From CALBPI01 sp039821605 (GTDB lineage: Bacteria > Pseudomonadota > Gammaproteobacteria > Steroidobacterales > Woeseiaceae), in contig JBCBNV010000001.1 in the NCBI GenBank assembly GCA_039821605.1, forward strand, positions 372,001-436,000: a DNA stretch of 64,000 bases. Direction: 5' to 3'. The notes under the pieces are model-generated. The model was not told the origin of the DNA and did not search any database. It saw only the letters and a program-made list of their open reading frames with translations. Of this stretch, positions 49,046 to 58,936 are shown piece by piece. The first letter of the stretch is position 1. Each line of letters starts with the position of its first letter. Made by a program: the position numbers and the translations under genes.

Positions 49046-51772
49046 ATGACCCGAATTTCCACCTGCAGACTGCCGTTCGCCGTGTTGTTGGTCGCAGTAG
49101 CCGTCGCCACTGCGCAGGCGCAAGTACCCGCGCCCACGCCAGCGCAGCTCGAGATGCTGCGGTCCCTGCCAGCCGATCAGCAGCAAGCGCTCCTCGAAGA
49201 ATTTGGCCTGCCAGCGGGAACGAGCGCGGCGCCGAGTGCGCCGACGTTCCCGGAGTTGGTGCGGCAACCGGTCGCAGACGGCGCAGGGCCTGACGACGGT
49301 CCAGCGGAGATCCGGATCGTTGGCGGCGAGACGCTCGTTATTTCCTTCGACGCGTCCGCCTTGGAAGTCGAGGCGGCTTCCGAACTCGAGTCCAAGCCTG
49401 CGATTGTGGCGCTGGATGGGACTCGGACCTGGGAGCTGACGGACGCCGGCGAGCTCGTGCTACCCGGTGTCGCCACCATCTCACTCTCGGGGTTGAGTGC
49501 GGATGACATCACGATGCGTCTGGCCGCGGAACCGGCGCTAGCCGCGTATCGGATCACAGCGCAAATTCTCCCGCTTGCGCCTACGGGCGTGGACGCGCTC
49601 GAGTACTTTGGTTACGACCTGTTTGCCGGCGTGCCGACGTCATTCGCACCGGCGACCGACATTCCGGTGCCTACTGATTACGTCATGGGGCCGGGCGACC
49701 AGCTCCGCATTGAGTACTTTGGCAAAGAGAACCGCACGATCAATGCAGCGGTGACGCGCGACGGCACTGTGATTCTGCCTGAAATCGGACCGGTGACGCT
49801 TGCCGGTCTGACTTTCGATGAAGCACGGGATGAAATCGTCAACCGAATCGCCGAGCAGAAGATTGGTGTTCGCGCCAGCGTCACGATGGGTGAGCTGCGC
49901 TCGATCAGGATTTTCGTTCTAGGTGACGTCAATCGTCCTGGGTCCTACACCGTCAGTGGCTTGTCGACGATGACCAATGCGCTGTTCCTGTCGGGCGGTG
50001 TTAACACAACCGGGTCATTGCGTGACGTCCAGCTCAAGCGCAATGGCACACTGATCGGCCGCCTCGATCTCTACGACTTGTTATTGCGCGGTGATACACG
50101 AGACGACCGTCGCCTGTCGCCAGGGGACGTCATCTTTGTGCCACCGGTTGGCGTGCGCGTCGGCGTGGAAGGTGAGGTAATTCGACCTGCTTACTATGAG
50201 CTGCGGGGGCGCACCACCGCAGGTCAGCTCGTGGGCCTAGCCGGCGGGCTGCGCCCTACGGCGTTCGGGCCCACCGGGCGGATTGAGCGTGTAGCGTCTA
50301 GTGGCGATCGAAGGATCATCGACGCGGATTTGTCGTCTGAAAGTGGCCGTAACGTACTGGTTCGCGACGGCGATGTCCTACGCATATTCCCCGTACTCGA
50401 TCGGTTGGATGACTCCGTCGAGCTCGTGGGCCATGTGCGCAGGCCGGCCCAATACGAGTGGCGCGAAGACTTACGCGTCACAGATCTGATTCCCTCGCCG
50501 GCGCTATTGAAGCCGCAGGCAGATACGAGCTACCTCGTCATTCGGCGGGAAACCGGTGACGACGGACGCATCGACGTACTATCGACAGATCTGCTCTCTG
50601 CATTGTCCGATCCGGTCGCATCGTCCAACCCGCTGCTGCAGCCACGTGACCAGGTTATTGTGTTCAGAGTCGGGCCGGCGCGCGGCGCCCGGCTTGAGGC
50701 AATCTTGGAACAACTGCGCGAGCAGGGTACGCGTGGGGACGTGTTCCGTATGGTGTCAGTGGGCGGCCAAGTTCGAGCGCCCGGGGACTATCCGTTGGAA
50801 GCGGAAATGCGGATCAGTGATCTGCTGCGTGCGGGTGGCGGATTCACCGATGCTGCATTTCTGGGCGACGCGGAATTGACGCGCTACATCATTGGCGAAG
50901 ACGGTTCCCGCCAGACGCGCCTGATCGCTATCGACTTGCAAGCTATTCTCGCGGGAGACCGCTTTGCGGACGAAGTGCTGCAGCCCTACGACTATCTCAA
51001 TATTCGGGAAATTCCGGAATGGCGGGGACAGGAAACCGTTACGCTGCAGGGTGAGGTCCGATTCCCAGGTACCTACCCGATCAAACGGGGAGAGACGCTA
51101 GTTTCCGTCATCGAACGCGCCGGTGGCCTCACGGATCTCTCGTTTGCAGACGGCAGCGTGTTTACACGCGAGATTCTGAAGCGACGCGAAGAGGAACAAA
51201 TCGACGTTTTGGTGTCGCGGCTCGAGGCTGACCTCGCGGCACTGGCATTGCAGGGCGCGCAACTCTCTGCCGACGCGCAGCAAGCGTTCGCATTCGGCCA
51301 AAGTCTTCTGTCGCAATTGCGAGGAAGCCAGGCAACCGGGAGGCTCGTGATTGACCTCAATGACGTGCTGAAAGGAGGCGTCGGTTCGAGCGAAGATATT
51401 GTGCTCAAGGACGGTGATCAGCTTCTGATTCCTCAGCAGACCCAGGAGGTCACGGTGATCGGCGAGGTGCAATACGCCACATCTCACCTGTTCGATCCCG
51501 AGCTAGATCGCGATGATTACATCTCCAGAAGCGGTGGGCTCACCGTCAAGGCGGACGACCGTCGGATTTACGTGGTCCGAGCGAACGGCCAGGTGGTGGC
51601 CGGAACGACAACCGCGTGGCTGCGTCGCGTCGGTGGCACTGAGATTCGTGCGGGCGATACGATTGTTATTCCAATTGACGCGGACCGCATCGCGCCACTG
51701 ACTCTGTGGTCGAGTGTGACGCAAATCGTCTACAACCTTGCCGTCGCAGTCGCGGCAGTCAATTCTTTCTGA
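49046..51772 (+). CDS. Long polysaccharide export protein with multiple SLBB domains (Wza family)
   Basis: 908 residues, more than twice E. coli Wza. Signal peptide 1-25 without a lipobox cysteine, unlike Wza. After a first export-like segment, the Poly_export motif VMGPGDQLRIEYFG is followed by about six SLBB repeats, for instance VLGDVNRPGSYTVSG, VEGEVIRPAYYELRG, VGGQVRAPGDYPL and LQGEVRFPGTYPIKRG. It should form the outer-membrane pore or periplasmic channel for polysaccharide. Wzz follows 21 bp downstream. A TATACT box lies at 48987-48992. Confidence 0.9.
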   Translation: MTRISTCRLPFAVLLVAVAVATAQAQVPAPTPAQLEMLRSLPADQQQALLEEFGLPAGTSAAPSAPTFPELVRQPVADGAGPDDGPAEIRIVGGETLVISFDASALEVEAASELESKPAIVALDGTRTWELTDAGELVLPGVATISLSGLSADDITMRLAAEPALAAYRITAQILPLAPTGVDALEYFGYDLFAGVPTSFAPATDIPVPTDYVMGPGDQLRIEYFGKENRTINAAVTRDGTVILPEIGPVTLAGLTFDEARDEIVNRIAEQKIGVRASVTMGELRSIRIFVLGDVNRPGSYTVSGLSTMTNALFLSGGVNTTGSLRDVQLKRNGTLIGRLDLYDLLLRGDTRDDRRLSPGDVIFVPPVGVRVGVEGEVIRPAYYELRGRTTAGQLVGLAGGLRPTAFGPTGRIERVASSGDRRIIDADLSSESGRNVLVRDGDVLRIFPVLDRLDDSVELVGHVRRPAQYEWREDLRVTDLIPSPALLKPQADTSYLVIRRETGDDGRIDVLSTDLLSALSDPVASSNPLLQPRDQVIVFRVGPARGARLEAILEQLREQGTRGDVFRMVSVGGQVRAPGDYPLEAEMRISDLLRAGGGFTDAAFLGDAELTRYIIGEDGSRQTRLIAIDLQAILAGDRFADEVLQPYDYLNIREIPEWRGQETVTLQGEVRFPGTYPIKRGETLVSVIERAGGLTDLSFADGSVFTREILKRREEEQIDVLVSRLEADLAALALQGAQLSADAQQAFAFGQSLLSQLRGSQATGRLVIDLNDVLKGGVGSSEDIVLKDGDQLLIPQQTQEVTVIGEVQYATSHLFDPELDRDDYISRSGGLTVKADDRRIYVVRANGQVVAGTTTAWLRRVGGTEIRAGDTIVIPIDADRIAPLTLWSSVTQIVYNLAVAVAAVNSF

Positions 51773-51793
51773 TGGCGTTGCGGAGCGTGTACC

Positions 51794-52654
51794 GTGCCTA
51801 ATGCTGCGGAAACTGGCGAAGGCGCCGTTTACTTCGACTTCGTCAGTGGGGTGTTCGCATCCGCCCTTCGCCACTTCAAGCTCCTCTCGTTTGTGTTCGT
51901 CGTCGCGGTCGGTGCCGCGGTCGCCTACGTGATGGTCACCGACAAGGTTTATGAGGCTCGCGTCATCGTAACTGATGCGGAGCGTTCCGGTGCCGGCGCG
52001 CTCGGCGGCGCAGGCGGGCAGTTAGGTGGACTTATCGGTTTGGCGGGTCTTGCTGGACTGAGTCAGGAGAGTCGGCTTCAAGAAGGTCTGGCCGTTCTCG
52101 AGAGCAGTGCCTTCGCAACCCAGTTTGTGCAGGATCACGACCTGGTCGAGGCGTTTGCAAAGCCTGATTCAGATGATCCGATCTGGTCGGCGACCCACCA
52201 ATTTCTCGATAAGGCTCTGACGATCGACAACGACGTCACGAGTGGCATGGTGACGATCTCGGTTCGGCTTGAGGACCGCGAAACAGCGGCCTCGACGGCG
52301 AACGCGGCCATTCGTGCAGTCAATGAGCGGATCCGGCAGCGCACTATCGACGAGTCGGACGCTGCCATTGTCTTCCTCAACGACAAGATCAACGAAACCA
52401 GTTCTCTCGAGACTAAGCAGGTCCTGTATCGGTTGGTAGAGGCTAAGCTGGGCGAGTTAATGATCGCGAGTACCCGGCCAGAGTTCGTGTTTCGAGTCAT
52501 CGATCCCGCTACCGTGCCACACGAATTCGACTATGTTCACCCGCGGGCATTGCTGGTCCTGATGTTTGCGTTGTTCTGCGCAGCGATTGTGTCCGCGCTC
52601 GCGTTACTTGTCCTTGATGGACTGCGTGCGCTTCGGGCGTCGCGGGTCGACTAG
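51794..52654 (+). CDS. Wzz-type chain-length determinant (PCP, no kinase)
   Basis: 286 residues from GTG 51794, with CGGAG before it. Two transmembrane helices (31-49, 254-278) flank a periplasmic helical domain with a Gly-rich segment (AGGQLGGLIGLAGLAGLS). The terminal part IDPATVPHEFDYVHPRALLVL resembles the Pro-rich end of polysaccharide co-polymerases. There is no tyrosine-kinase domain or Wzb/Wzc gene nearby, so control is of the Wzz type. It should set polymer length together with the polymerase at 53991-55262. Confidence 0.85.
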   Translation: MPNAAETGEGAVYFDFVSGVFASALRHFKLLSFVFVVAVGAAVAYVMVTDKVYEARVIVTDAERSGAGALGGAGGQLGGLIGLAGLAGLSQESRLQEGLAVLESSAFATQFVQDHDLVEAFAKPDSDDPIWSATHQFLDKALTIDNDVTSGMVTISVRLEDRETAASTANAAIRAVNERIRQRTIDESDAAIVFLNDKINETSSLETKQVLYRLVEAKLGELMIASTRPEFVFRVIDPATVPHEFDYVHPRALLVLMFALFCAAIVSALALLVLDGLRALRASRVD

Positions 52655-52734
52655 CCGAATTGCATGCCGCAACCGGTCGGCATCAATGGCCTACCCCATC
52701 CTGCATTCTTAGCGCGTCGATTCGGCCAGGGCCT

Positions 52735-53994
52735 GTGAATGAGACCAATGCAAAGCGCCTGAGTCGAACGCTGACAGGACCGACGGCATTTGCGATCGTC
52801 GATCAGGGGCTCTACACGGTAGCCAATTTTCTGGCTGGGCTCACCATACTCTGGCAGGCTGGGCTGGAAGCGTTTGGACATTACGCGTTGGTGATATCGT
52901 TGTCGTCGGCTGCCAAAGGCGTTGCTTCGGGCTTGATCATCGAGCCCGTCGCCGTTCTCGGCAGTGGACCCCACGGCGATGGCATCAAGTCAGGCGCATT
53001 GCTTATCGGCATTACCGCAGTCCTGAGTTCTAGCCTCGTGCTCTTGCTAATGGCGGGCACAGATGCGTATACCCTCGCAGGTTGCGCGCTGGCGATCTTC
53101 CTGGGTCAGTTGGGCGTTCATCTATTGCGGCAGGTCGCGTACGTAGACGGGACTATGGCCCGAGCCGTAGGTTTGAGCGGCACATACCTGCTACTCATCG
53201 TCGCGGGCTCGGTAGCGAGCGTTGTCACGACGACAGTGGGTGTGCGAAGCGCCACCGTTGTGCTGGCCTTGAGTGGTATTGCGGCAACGCTGTTGTGGTT
53301 GCGGCGGCCCCATGTGGCGCTCGCGGAGTCATTGACCGCTTGGAAGACGACAGGCCACTATTCGCGGACCGCTGTTGTTTCAAACGTGCTTGGTGCTTTC
53401 GCATTGCAGCTTGTCTACTGGGTTGGCGGTGTGCTCGGGCAGGTCCAAGTGGTCGGTCTGTTGAAGCTGTTCGAGCAAATGACGGCCCCTGTCTACCAGA
53501 TTGTGATCGCCATCAGTCAGATACGGCTCGTCGAGCTCAGCGCTCTGTTTTCTCGGGCTGGCTTCAGTGGTATCCGGCGCCGCATTCGAATCGAGGCGAT
53601 GCGGTATTTCTGGCTCGGTGCCACGGGCGCGGTGGTGTTTGTGATCGCTGTTTTGCTGGTTGGCGCGCGACCGGGTTATCTCAGCCAGTCTCAGTGGTAC
53701 GGGTTTGTTTTCGTCTTCTCGGTGGTTCCGGTCGTGCAAGCGGTTTCTGCGTCGCTCATCGTTGCGGCCAAGGCTGTTGGCAAGCCTGTGCTCACTGGAG
53801 CGGCCTATGTCGCTATGGCCGCAAGCATCGGCACCGCGGTCGCACTGACGCAATGGTTGGGCGAACCGCGACTGCTGTTTGCCTATGTTTTGGGGTGGCT
53901 GGCGTTCACGGGATCGCTGACCTATCTGGTCCTGCGCTTGGTCGCCGGAGGTTCCGCAGAGCCTCGGGCGGCGTCAACTGAGAATCAGCGTTGA
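52735..53994 (+). CDS. Polysaccharide flippase-like membrane protein (Wzx type)
   Basis: 419 residues with about 12 predicted membrane helices and few charged residues. Start taken at GTG 52735; a TTG at 52660 would add 25 residues of low similarity. The layout fits the MOP/Wzx flippases that pass lipid-linked repeat units across the inner membrane. A 6-bp hairpin (ATGCCG/CGGCAT, 52664-52683) sits upstream. The stop overlaps the next gene's TTG. Confidence 0.75.
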   Translation: MNETNAKRLSRTLTGPTAFAIVDQGLYTVANFLAGLTILWQAGLEAFGHYALVISLSSAAKGVASGLIIEPVAVLGSGPHGDGIKSGALLIGITAVLSSSLVLLLMAGTDAYTLAGCALAIFLGQLGVHLLRQVAYVDGTMARAVGLSGTYLLLIVAGSVASVVTTTVGVRSATVVLALSGIAATLLWLRRPHVALAESLTAWKTTGHYSRTAVVSNVLGAFALQLVYWVGGVLGQVQVVGLLKLFEQMTAPVYQIVIAISQIRLVELSALFSRAGFSGIRRRIRIEAMRYFWLGATGAVVFVIAVLLVGARPGYLSQSQWYGFVFVFSVVPVVQAVSASLIVAAKAVGKPVLTGAAYVAMAASIGTAVALTQWLGEPRLLFAYVLGWLAFTGSLTYLVLRLVAGGSAEPRAASTENQR

Positions 53995-55262
53995 ACTGGG
54001 TCCTGACAGTTGCTGTGTTGATGGCCTTTGTCGCGCTGGCGGTCACAGGGCTACGCGCGCTGTCCGATCGCCGCGCGAGCATGGCGGTTCTATGCTTGTT
54101 TGCGTTGTTCTACCTGCACATCAGGCCACTGATGTTATTGACAGGGACCAACACGCTTTATGCACCGCTGCATGCCATCCAGCGGAAGTTTGAGCCTGGC
54201 GACCTGTTACCCGTCATGAGCTTTATCTGGCTCTGTCTGCTGCTGACGTTCCTCGGTTACTCGATGATCATGCGGCGACCCATGTCCGCGCAGGGAGTCA
54301 GCCCGACCAGTAGCAGCGTCTACGCAGTCCTGCTGCAGGTTTGCCTGGTGTGCACCGCATTCCTATTTTTGTTCTCGTCAGTGTTCCAAGCTTTCGGACT
54401 GATGTTTGGCGCAGCACTAGTCGGGTTCGTAAGCTGCCTGCTGGTTGCGCCGCGCAGCCGCTGGCGCTGGCTGGCTGCGATTGTGGGTTTGTTTGGTATC
54501 GCGTTGCTGCTGCAATTCACGATAGAACGACGCGACTATGCTGTAGCACTGCTTTCATTGCTCTTCGTCATGGCCCTGTCACAGCAGCGACGGCTGACCA
54601 CGGTCTTACTCGCTGGCACGGTTTTGGTGTCCGTGGGGCTCATAATGGCGGTCTGGCTGCGGACCCCTGATGCGATCGCCATCGGCGATGTGCTGGCACG
54701 GCTGACGGGCAGCACGTTCGTGGCCGTCATCGAGATTGAGCTGGATTTCGCCATCGTGTTCGATGACATCGTCATCCTCATGCAGGAAGTGCCCCAGAAC
54801 ACTGCCTATCTGGGCGGCGAGACGTTCCTGAAGCCGTTCCTCTCATTCGTACCGAGAGCCCTGTGGGAAGAGAAACCAGAGACGATCAGCCGCCTGTTCT
54901 CGCTCGTGTTTAATCGACCTTTCTATGATGCTGGCGGGAGCCAGCCCATCACGCTTATCGGCGAGCTTTATTGGAACCTGGGTTGGGCGGGGTCGCTCGC
55001 GATGCTGCCGTTCGGCATGCTGCTTGGCGGCCTCGACCGCAGCGCTCGAGGCCTAGTCTGGCGACCCCGTGCGACCTGGCTGCCGCTCGAGAGGTTTGCG
55101 GTCGCCAAGTACATCGTCCTCTCGGCGATGGTGTTCTACCTGCTTCGTGGCCCGACGGATACGGTGTGGATGTCATTCTTATGGATTTGGTTGTTGTGGC
55201 GGGGTGCGCTGGTGATGGGCCACGCTGTCCTGCAGATTCGACCCAGCGAGGCTGGCGCGTGA
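53991..55262 (+). CDS. O-antigen/repeat-unit polymerase-like membrane protein (Wzy type)
   Basis: 423 residues with about 10-11 membrane helices and a large periplasmic loop near residues 265-325 (FVPRALWEEKPETISRLF and GELYWNLGWAGSLAMLPFG). That loop pattern is typical of oligosaccharide repeat unit polymerases. The start is a TTG overlapping the flippase stop; a GTG at 54015 and ATG at 54021 are alternatives. It acts with Wzz and the flippase. Confidence 0.72.
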   Translation: MNWVLTVAVLMAFVALAVTGLRALSDRRASMAVLCLFALFYLHIRPLMLLTGTNTLYAPLHAIQRKFEPGDLLPVMSFIWLCLLLTFLGYSMIMRRPMSAQGVSPTSSSVYAVLLQVCLVCTAFLFLFSSVFQAFGLMFGAALVGFVSCLLVAPRSRWRWLAAIVGLFGIALLLQFTIERRDYAVALLSLLFVMALSQQRRLTTVLLAGTVLVSVGLIMAVWLRTPDAIAIGDVLARLTGSTFVAVIEIELDFAIVFDDIVILMQEVPQNTAYLGGETFLKPFLSFVPRALWEEKPETISRLFSLVFNRPFYDAGGSQPITLIGELYWNLGWAGSLAMLPFGMLLGGLDRSARGLVWRPRATWLPLERFAVAKYIVLSAMVFYLLRGPTDTVWMSFLWIWLLWRGALVMGHAVLQIRPSEAGA

Positions 55263-55296
55263 CGCGTTCTACGAGAGACGTTATGGAGGGGTCCCA

Positions 55297-56211
55297 ATGA
55301 CGACCGCAGCACCGATCGCCGTGTTTGCGTTCAATCGACCCGACCACTTGGAGGCAACGCTCGCGGCGTTGCTCAGGTGTCGTGGGGCCGATGAATCGCC
55401 GATCCATGTGTTTGCAGACGGCCCGCGGCATTCCGGGGAGGCCGACGCGGTTGACGCGACGCGACGTGTCGCGGTCGACATGCTGGGGGACCGCGCCGAG
55501 TTTCGATTTGCCGAGGGCAATCAGGGTCTTGCCGCGTCAATCAGCGCGGGTGTCGGCGAACTGGTCGAGCGCTTTGGGCGCGTCATCGTGGTTGAGGATG
55601 ATTTGGAGCTGTCGCAGGAGTTTCTGAGCTACATGAACGCGGCGCTGAATCGATTTGAGGCGAGTCCAGAAATCCTGCAGGTTTCTGGGTTCAGTTACGA
55701 GGTCGCATCGTTTTCGGATCGTGACGAAGGGCTCGTGTTCCCTTTGACCACGACGTGGGGCTGGGCGACTTGGGAGCGCGCTTGGCGGCGCTATGATCCG
55801 GAGGCAACCGATTGGGAGAAGCTCATATCGGACAAGACGCTTGCGCGCCGATTCAATCTGGATGGTGCGTACGATTACACAACGATGCTGAAGCGACAGA
55901 TGCGCGGCCAGCTCGATTCGTGGGGTATCCGATGGTACTGGAGTGTGTTTCGTGCGGGTGGTTTGGTGGTGTACCCGCCGCAAACGCTTGTAGTCAATCG
56001 CGGCATGGACGGTTCAGGAACTCACGGCAAAGGCCTGTTGACGCGATTTGGCCAGCGTGAAAGCGTGATGCGAGATACGCCCGTTGATTTGCCCGAAGAG
56101 CCCATTGTCGATGCGCAAGCCTGGGCGATGCTGAAGCGGTCGATCTGGGTGCAAAATGGCGGCTACGCGGGTCAGATTCGGAATTGGATTCGCAGTAAAA
56201 TCGGACGCTAG
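55297..56211 (+). CDS. GT-A-fold glycosyltransferase
   Basis: 304 residues. IAVFAFNRPDHLEATLAAL opens a GT2/GT-A-like domain and the metal site is VVEDDL. The block TTTWGWATWERAW is characteristic of a family of sugar-polymer glycosyltransferases. No membrane helix is seen, so it probably acts at the inner face of the cytoplasmic membrane adding a sugar to the lipid-linked unit. Donor and acceptor cannot be told. Confidence 0.8.
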   Translation: MTTAAPIAVFAFNRPDHLEATLAALLRCRGADESPIHVFADGPRHSGEADAVDATRRVAVDMLGDRAEFRFAEGNQGLAASISAGVGELVERFGRVIVVEDDLELSQEFLSYMNAALNRFEASPEILQVSGFSYEVASFSDRDEGLVFPLTTTWGWATWERAWRRYDPEATDWEKLISDKTLARRFNLDGAYDYTTMLKRQMRGQLDSWGIRWYWSVFRAGGLVVYPPQTLVVNRGMDGSGTHGKGLLTRFGQRESVMRDTPVDLPEEPIVDAQAWAMLKRSIWVQNGGYAGQIRNWIRSKIGR

Positions 56212-56275
56212 AGCGGCAAATCTGGGCGCCGGTCGGTTGCTCAGCGTGTTGAGACCTTTGGCAGATAGACAATCC

Positions 56276-57349
56276 ATGAAATACTTAGTGACTGGTGGGG
56301 CGGGGTTCATCGGCTCCGCGCTGATTCGTTACATTATCGGCGAGACCGCTGATTCGGTCGTCAATGTTGATGCGCTGACCTACGCTGGCAATCTAGAGTC
56401 GTTAGCGGACGTGGAATCGAGTGATCGATACGCGTTTGAGCACAGTAATATTTGCAATGGCGACGATATTCGCAGAATCCTGCAGCATCATCGGCCTGAT
56501 GCGGTTATTCACCTCGCGGCTGAGAGTCATGTCGACCGTTCCATTGACGGGCCGAGCGCATTCATACAGACCAATATCGTCGGCACCTATGAGCTGCTGG
56601 AGAGCTGTCGTGCCTACTACCAAGGGCTTGACCAAGACGCGGCACAGCGTTTCCGATTTCACCATGTCTCAACAGATGAGGTATTCGGTGACCTAGAGAC
56701 TGAAGACGACTTTTTTACAGAACAGACCCCCTATGCGCCGAGTTCACCGTACTCGGCGAGTAAGGCGGGCAGTGATCATTTGGTCCGATCATGGGCCCGT
56801 ACCTTTGGCATTCCAGCACTCGTGACCAATTGCTCCAATAACTACGGGCCGTTTCACTTCCCTGAAAAACTCATTCCGCTGATGATCCTGAGCGCAATTG
56901 CAGGTAAACCGCTTCCTGTCTACGGCGATGGGCGGCAGGTCAGAGACTGGCTGTATGTCGAGGATCATGCGCGTGCGCTCTATTTGGTCGCGACGCGAGG
57001 CAGGGTCGGTGAAACTTATAACGTCGGCGGCAATAGTTGTCGCACCAATCTAGAGGTCGTTTTCGCGATTTGTGACCTCTTAAATAGAAAGATTGCGCTG
57101 AAACCCGACGGCGTGTCTGACTTCCGGCAGCTCGTATCCTTTGTAAAGGACCGGCCTGGCCATGACCGAAGGTACGCGATTGATGCCAGCAAGATCGAAT
57201 CCGAACTCGGGTGGACACCGCTGGAGTCATTCGAGACTGGGCTTGAGAAAACGGTGGATTGGTATCTGACAAACGAATCGTGGTGGCAACGTGTGCTCGA
57301 TGGCAGCTACAGATTGGAGCGAATTGGCCTGGAGCGCGTGAACTCATGA
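56276..57349 (+). CDS. rfbB: dTDP-glucose 4,6-dehydratase
   Basis: 357 residues, a short-chain dehydrogenase-like enzyme. NAD-binding TGGAGFIGS (6-14), catalytic Asp134-Glu135 in STDEVFG and Tyr159-x3-Lys163 in YSASK. It turns dTDP-glucose into dTDP-4-keto-6-deoxyglucose, the branch point for many deoxysugars. ATGA overlap with rfbA. The absence of rmlC and rmlD here suggests the product is not rhamnose. Confidence 0.95.
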   Translation: MKYLVTGGAGFIGSALIRYIIGETADSVVNVDALTYAGNLESLADVESSDRYAFEHSNICNGDDIRRILQHHRPDAVIHLAAESHVDRSIDGPSAFIQTNIVGTYELLESCRAYYQGLDQDAAQRFRFHHVSTDEVFGDLETEDDFFTEQTPYAPSSPYSASKAGSDHLVRSWARTFGIPALVTNCSNNYGPFHFPEKLIPLMILSAIAGKPLPVYGDGRQVRDWLYVEDHARALYLVATRGRVGETYNVGGNSCRTNLEVVFAICDLLNRKIALKPDGVSDFRQLVSFVKDRPGHDRRYAIDASKIESELGWTPLESFETGLEKTVDWYLTNESWWQRVLDGSYRLERIGLERVNS

Positions 57350-58215
57350 AAGGCATTATCCTCGCTGGCGGATCCGGAACGCGGCTCTACCCCATTACCC
57401 GGGGCGTTTCCAAACAGTTGCTGCCTGTTTATGACAAGCCAATGATCTACTATCCGCTGTCGGTGTTGATGCTCGCTGGCATCCGCGAGATATTGATCAT
57501 CACGACACCTGCCGATCAGCCCGCGTTTCGATCGCTGCTTGGCAATGGCGAGGACTTCGGGATCCGAATTGAGTACGCCGTCCAGCCATCGCCAGACGGC
57601 CTTGCGCAGGCCTTCATTATCGGCGAGTCCTTTATTGGCGATGGCAGTGTATGCCTGGTTCTGGGCGACAACATTTTCTATGGCCAAGGCTTTGTGGAAA
57701 AGCTCGAGAAGGCCCGCGGTTCCGGTCAAGGCGCTACCGTATTCGGCTATCAAGTGAGCGACCCGCAGCGATTCGGGGTGGTCGAATTCGACAGTCAGCA
57801 ACGGGTCGTATCGATTGAGGAGAAGCCCCAGCACCCTCGATCGCGATTTGCCGTTACCGGACTCTACTTTTACGACAACACAGTGATCGAAATTGCAAAG
57901 CAGGTCGAGCCGTCCGCTAAGGGCGAGCTCGAGATCACGTCAGTGAATCAGGAATACTTGAGACGCGGCTTGCTGAATGTGGAGCTGTTGGGGCGTGGGT
58001 TCGCCTGGCTAGACACAGGGACGCACGACAGCCTGATGGATGCGGGGCATTTCGTACAGACAATTGAACGGCGGCAGGGTTTCAAGATCGCCTGTCTCGA
58101 GGAGATCGCATTCCGTCGCGGTTGGCTAACGACAGAGGGTCTGCTCGAGACCGCGAGTAACTTGGGCAAGACCGATTACGCAGACTACCTTAGAAGCATA
58201 GCGGCGGAGCACTGA
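57346..58215 (+). CDS. rfbA: Glucose-1-phosphate thymidylyltransferase
   Basis: 289 residues, full length. The nucleotide-binding GGSGTRLYPIT (8-18), SKQLLPVYDKPMIYYPLS and the sugar-site LGDNIFYG are present. It makes dTDP-glucose from dTTP and glucose-1-phosphate, feeding RfbB. Start overlaps the rfbB stop; the next gene begins 1 nt after its stop with a TTG. Confidence 0.96.
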   Translation: MKGIILAGGSGTRLYPITRGVSKQLLPVYDKPMIYYPLSVLMLAGIREILIITTPADQPAFRSLLGNGEDFGIRIEYAVQPSPDGLAQAFIIGESFIGDGSVCLVLGDNIFYGQGFVEKLEKARGSGQGATVFGYQVSDPQRFGVVEFDSQQRVVSIEEKPQHPRSRFAVTGLYFYDNTVIEIAKQVEPSAKGELEITSVNQEYLRRGLLNVELLGRGFAWLDTGTHDSLMDAGHFVQTIERRQGFKIACLEEIAFRRGWLTTEGLLETASNLGKTDYADYLRSIAAEH

Positions 58216-58216
58216 A

Positions 58217-58915
58217 TTGACCGTATCCGCTAGAGCCTGGGATAGCGAGTTCTTCGGAAAGCCGATTGGAAGGCTTGACCCGCTTGATTTGGCGAGCGTT
58301 GATGAGAGCACGCTGGATTCATTCGCCATCGTTGAATGCAAAATAGGGGCAGATCAGCTGCACGCGATTGATCTTGCCAGTAAGCGTGGATTTCGGCTGG
58401 CTGAAACGGAAGTCGACTTTTCAAGTGCTACGCGCGAGCTGCCTTTTGAGCCGCGGTCGCCGGTACTGGCATCGCCCGCCGACGCCGAGTCTGTACGGGG
58501 TATTGCGAGAGTCAGCTTTGGCGTGAGCCGATTCAGGAGACCTTTTTTCTCCACCGATGCTTCGTCCAGGCTCTACGAGGTCTGGGCTGAGAAGGCGATT
58601 CATGGTGCGTTTGACGATGCCTGCCTCATCGAGAAAGACGATGCGAAATTACTTGGGTTTGTGACGCTTCGCTCGACCGGAGTGCTTGCCGCGAGAATAG
58701 GGTTGATCGCTGTCTCCAGTAATGCGCGTGGTCTCGGCGTGGGTGCGCACTTGCTTGCGCAGGCGCGTGCGTGGTGCCTTGAGCGTGAGCTCGAGACCTT
58801 AAGCGTGGCGACGCAAGGCAGCAATTTACGGGCGCTCAATTTTTACGTCGGCAACAGTTTTCGTGTCGCCGGACTCGCGTACTGGTATTACCGCCAGTGC
58901 GAAAGCACATTTTGA
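58217..58915 (+). CDS. GNAT-family acetyltransferase, WecD-like
   Basis: 232 residues from TTG 58217. The acetyl-CoA-binding region is AVSSNARGLGVGAHLLAQA and the end ALNFYVGNSFRVAG is typical of GNAT. N-terminal AWDSEFFGKPIGRL resembles WecD, the dTDP-fucosamine N-acetyltransferase. Next to the WecE-like aminotransferase it should acetylate the 4-amino group made by that enzyme. Confidence 0.8.
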   Translation: MTVSARAWDSEFFGKPIGRLDPLDLASVDESTLDSFAIVECKIGADQLHAIDLASKRGFRLAETEVDFSSATRELPFEPRSPVLASPADAESVRGIARVSFGVSRFRRPFFSTDASSRLYEVWAEKAIHGAFDDACLIEKDDAKLLGFVTLRSTGVLAARIGLIAVSSNARGLGVGAHLLAQARAWCLERELETLSVATQGSNLRALNFYVGNSFRVAGLAYWYYRQCESTF

Positions 58916-58936
58916 TGAGACTAGAACAATAGATTT

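Noticed and set aside
56276..58215. dTDP-L-rhamnose pathway
   Set aside because: rfbB and rfbA are present but rfbC and rfbD are not in the window; the following genes fit an amino-deoxysugar route better.
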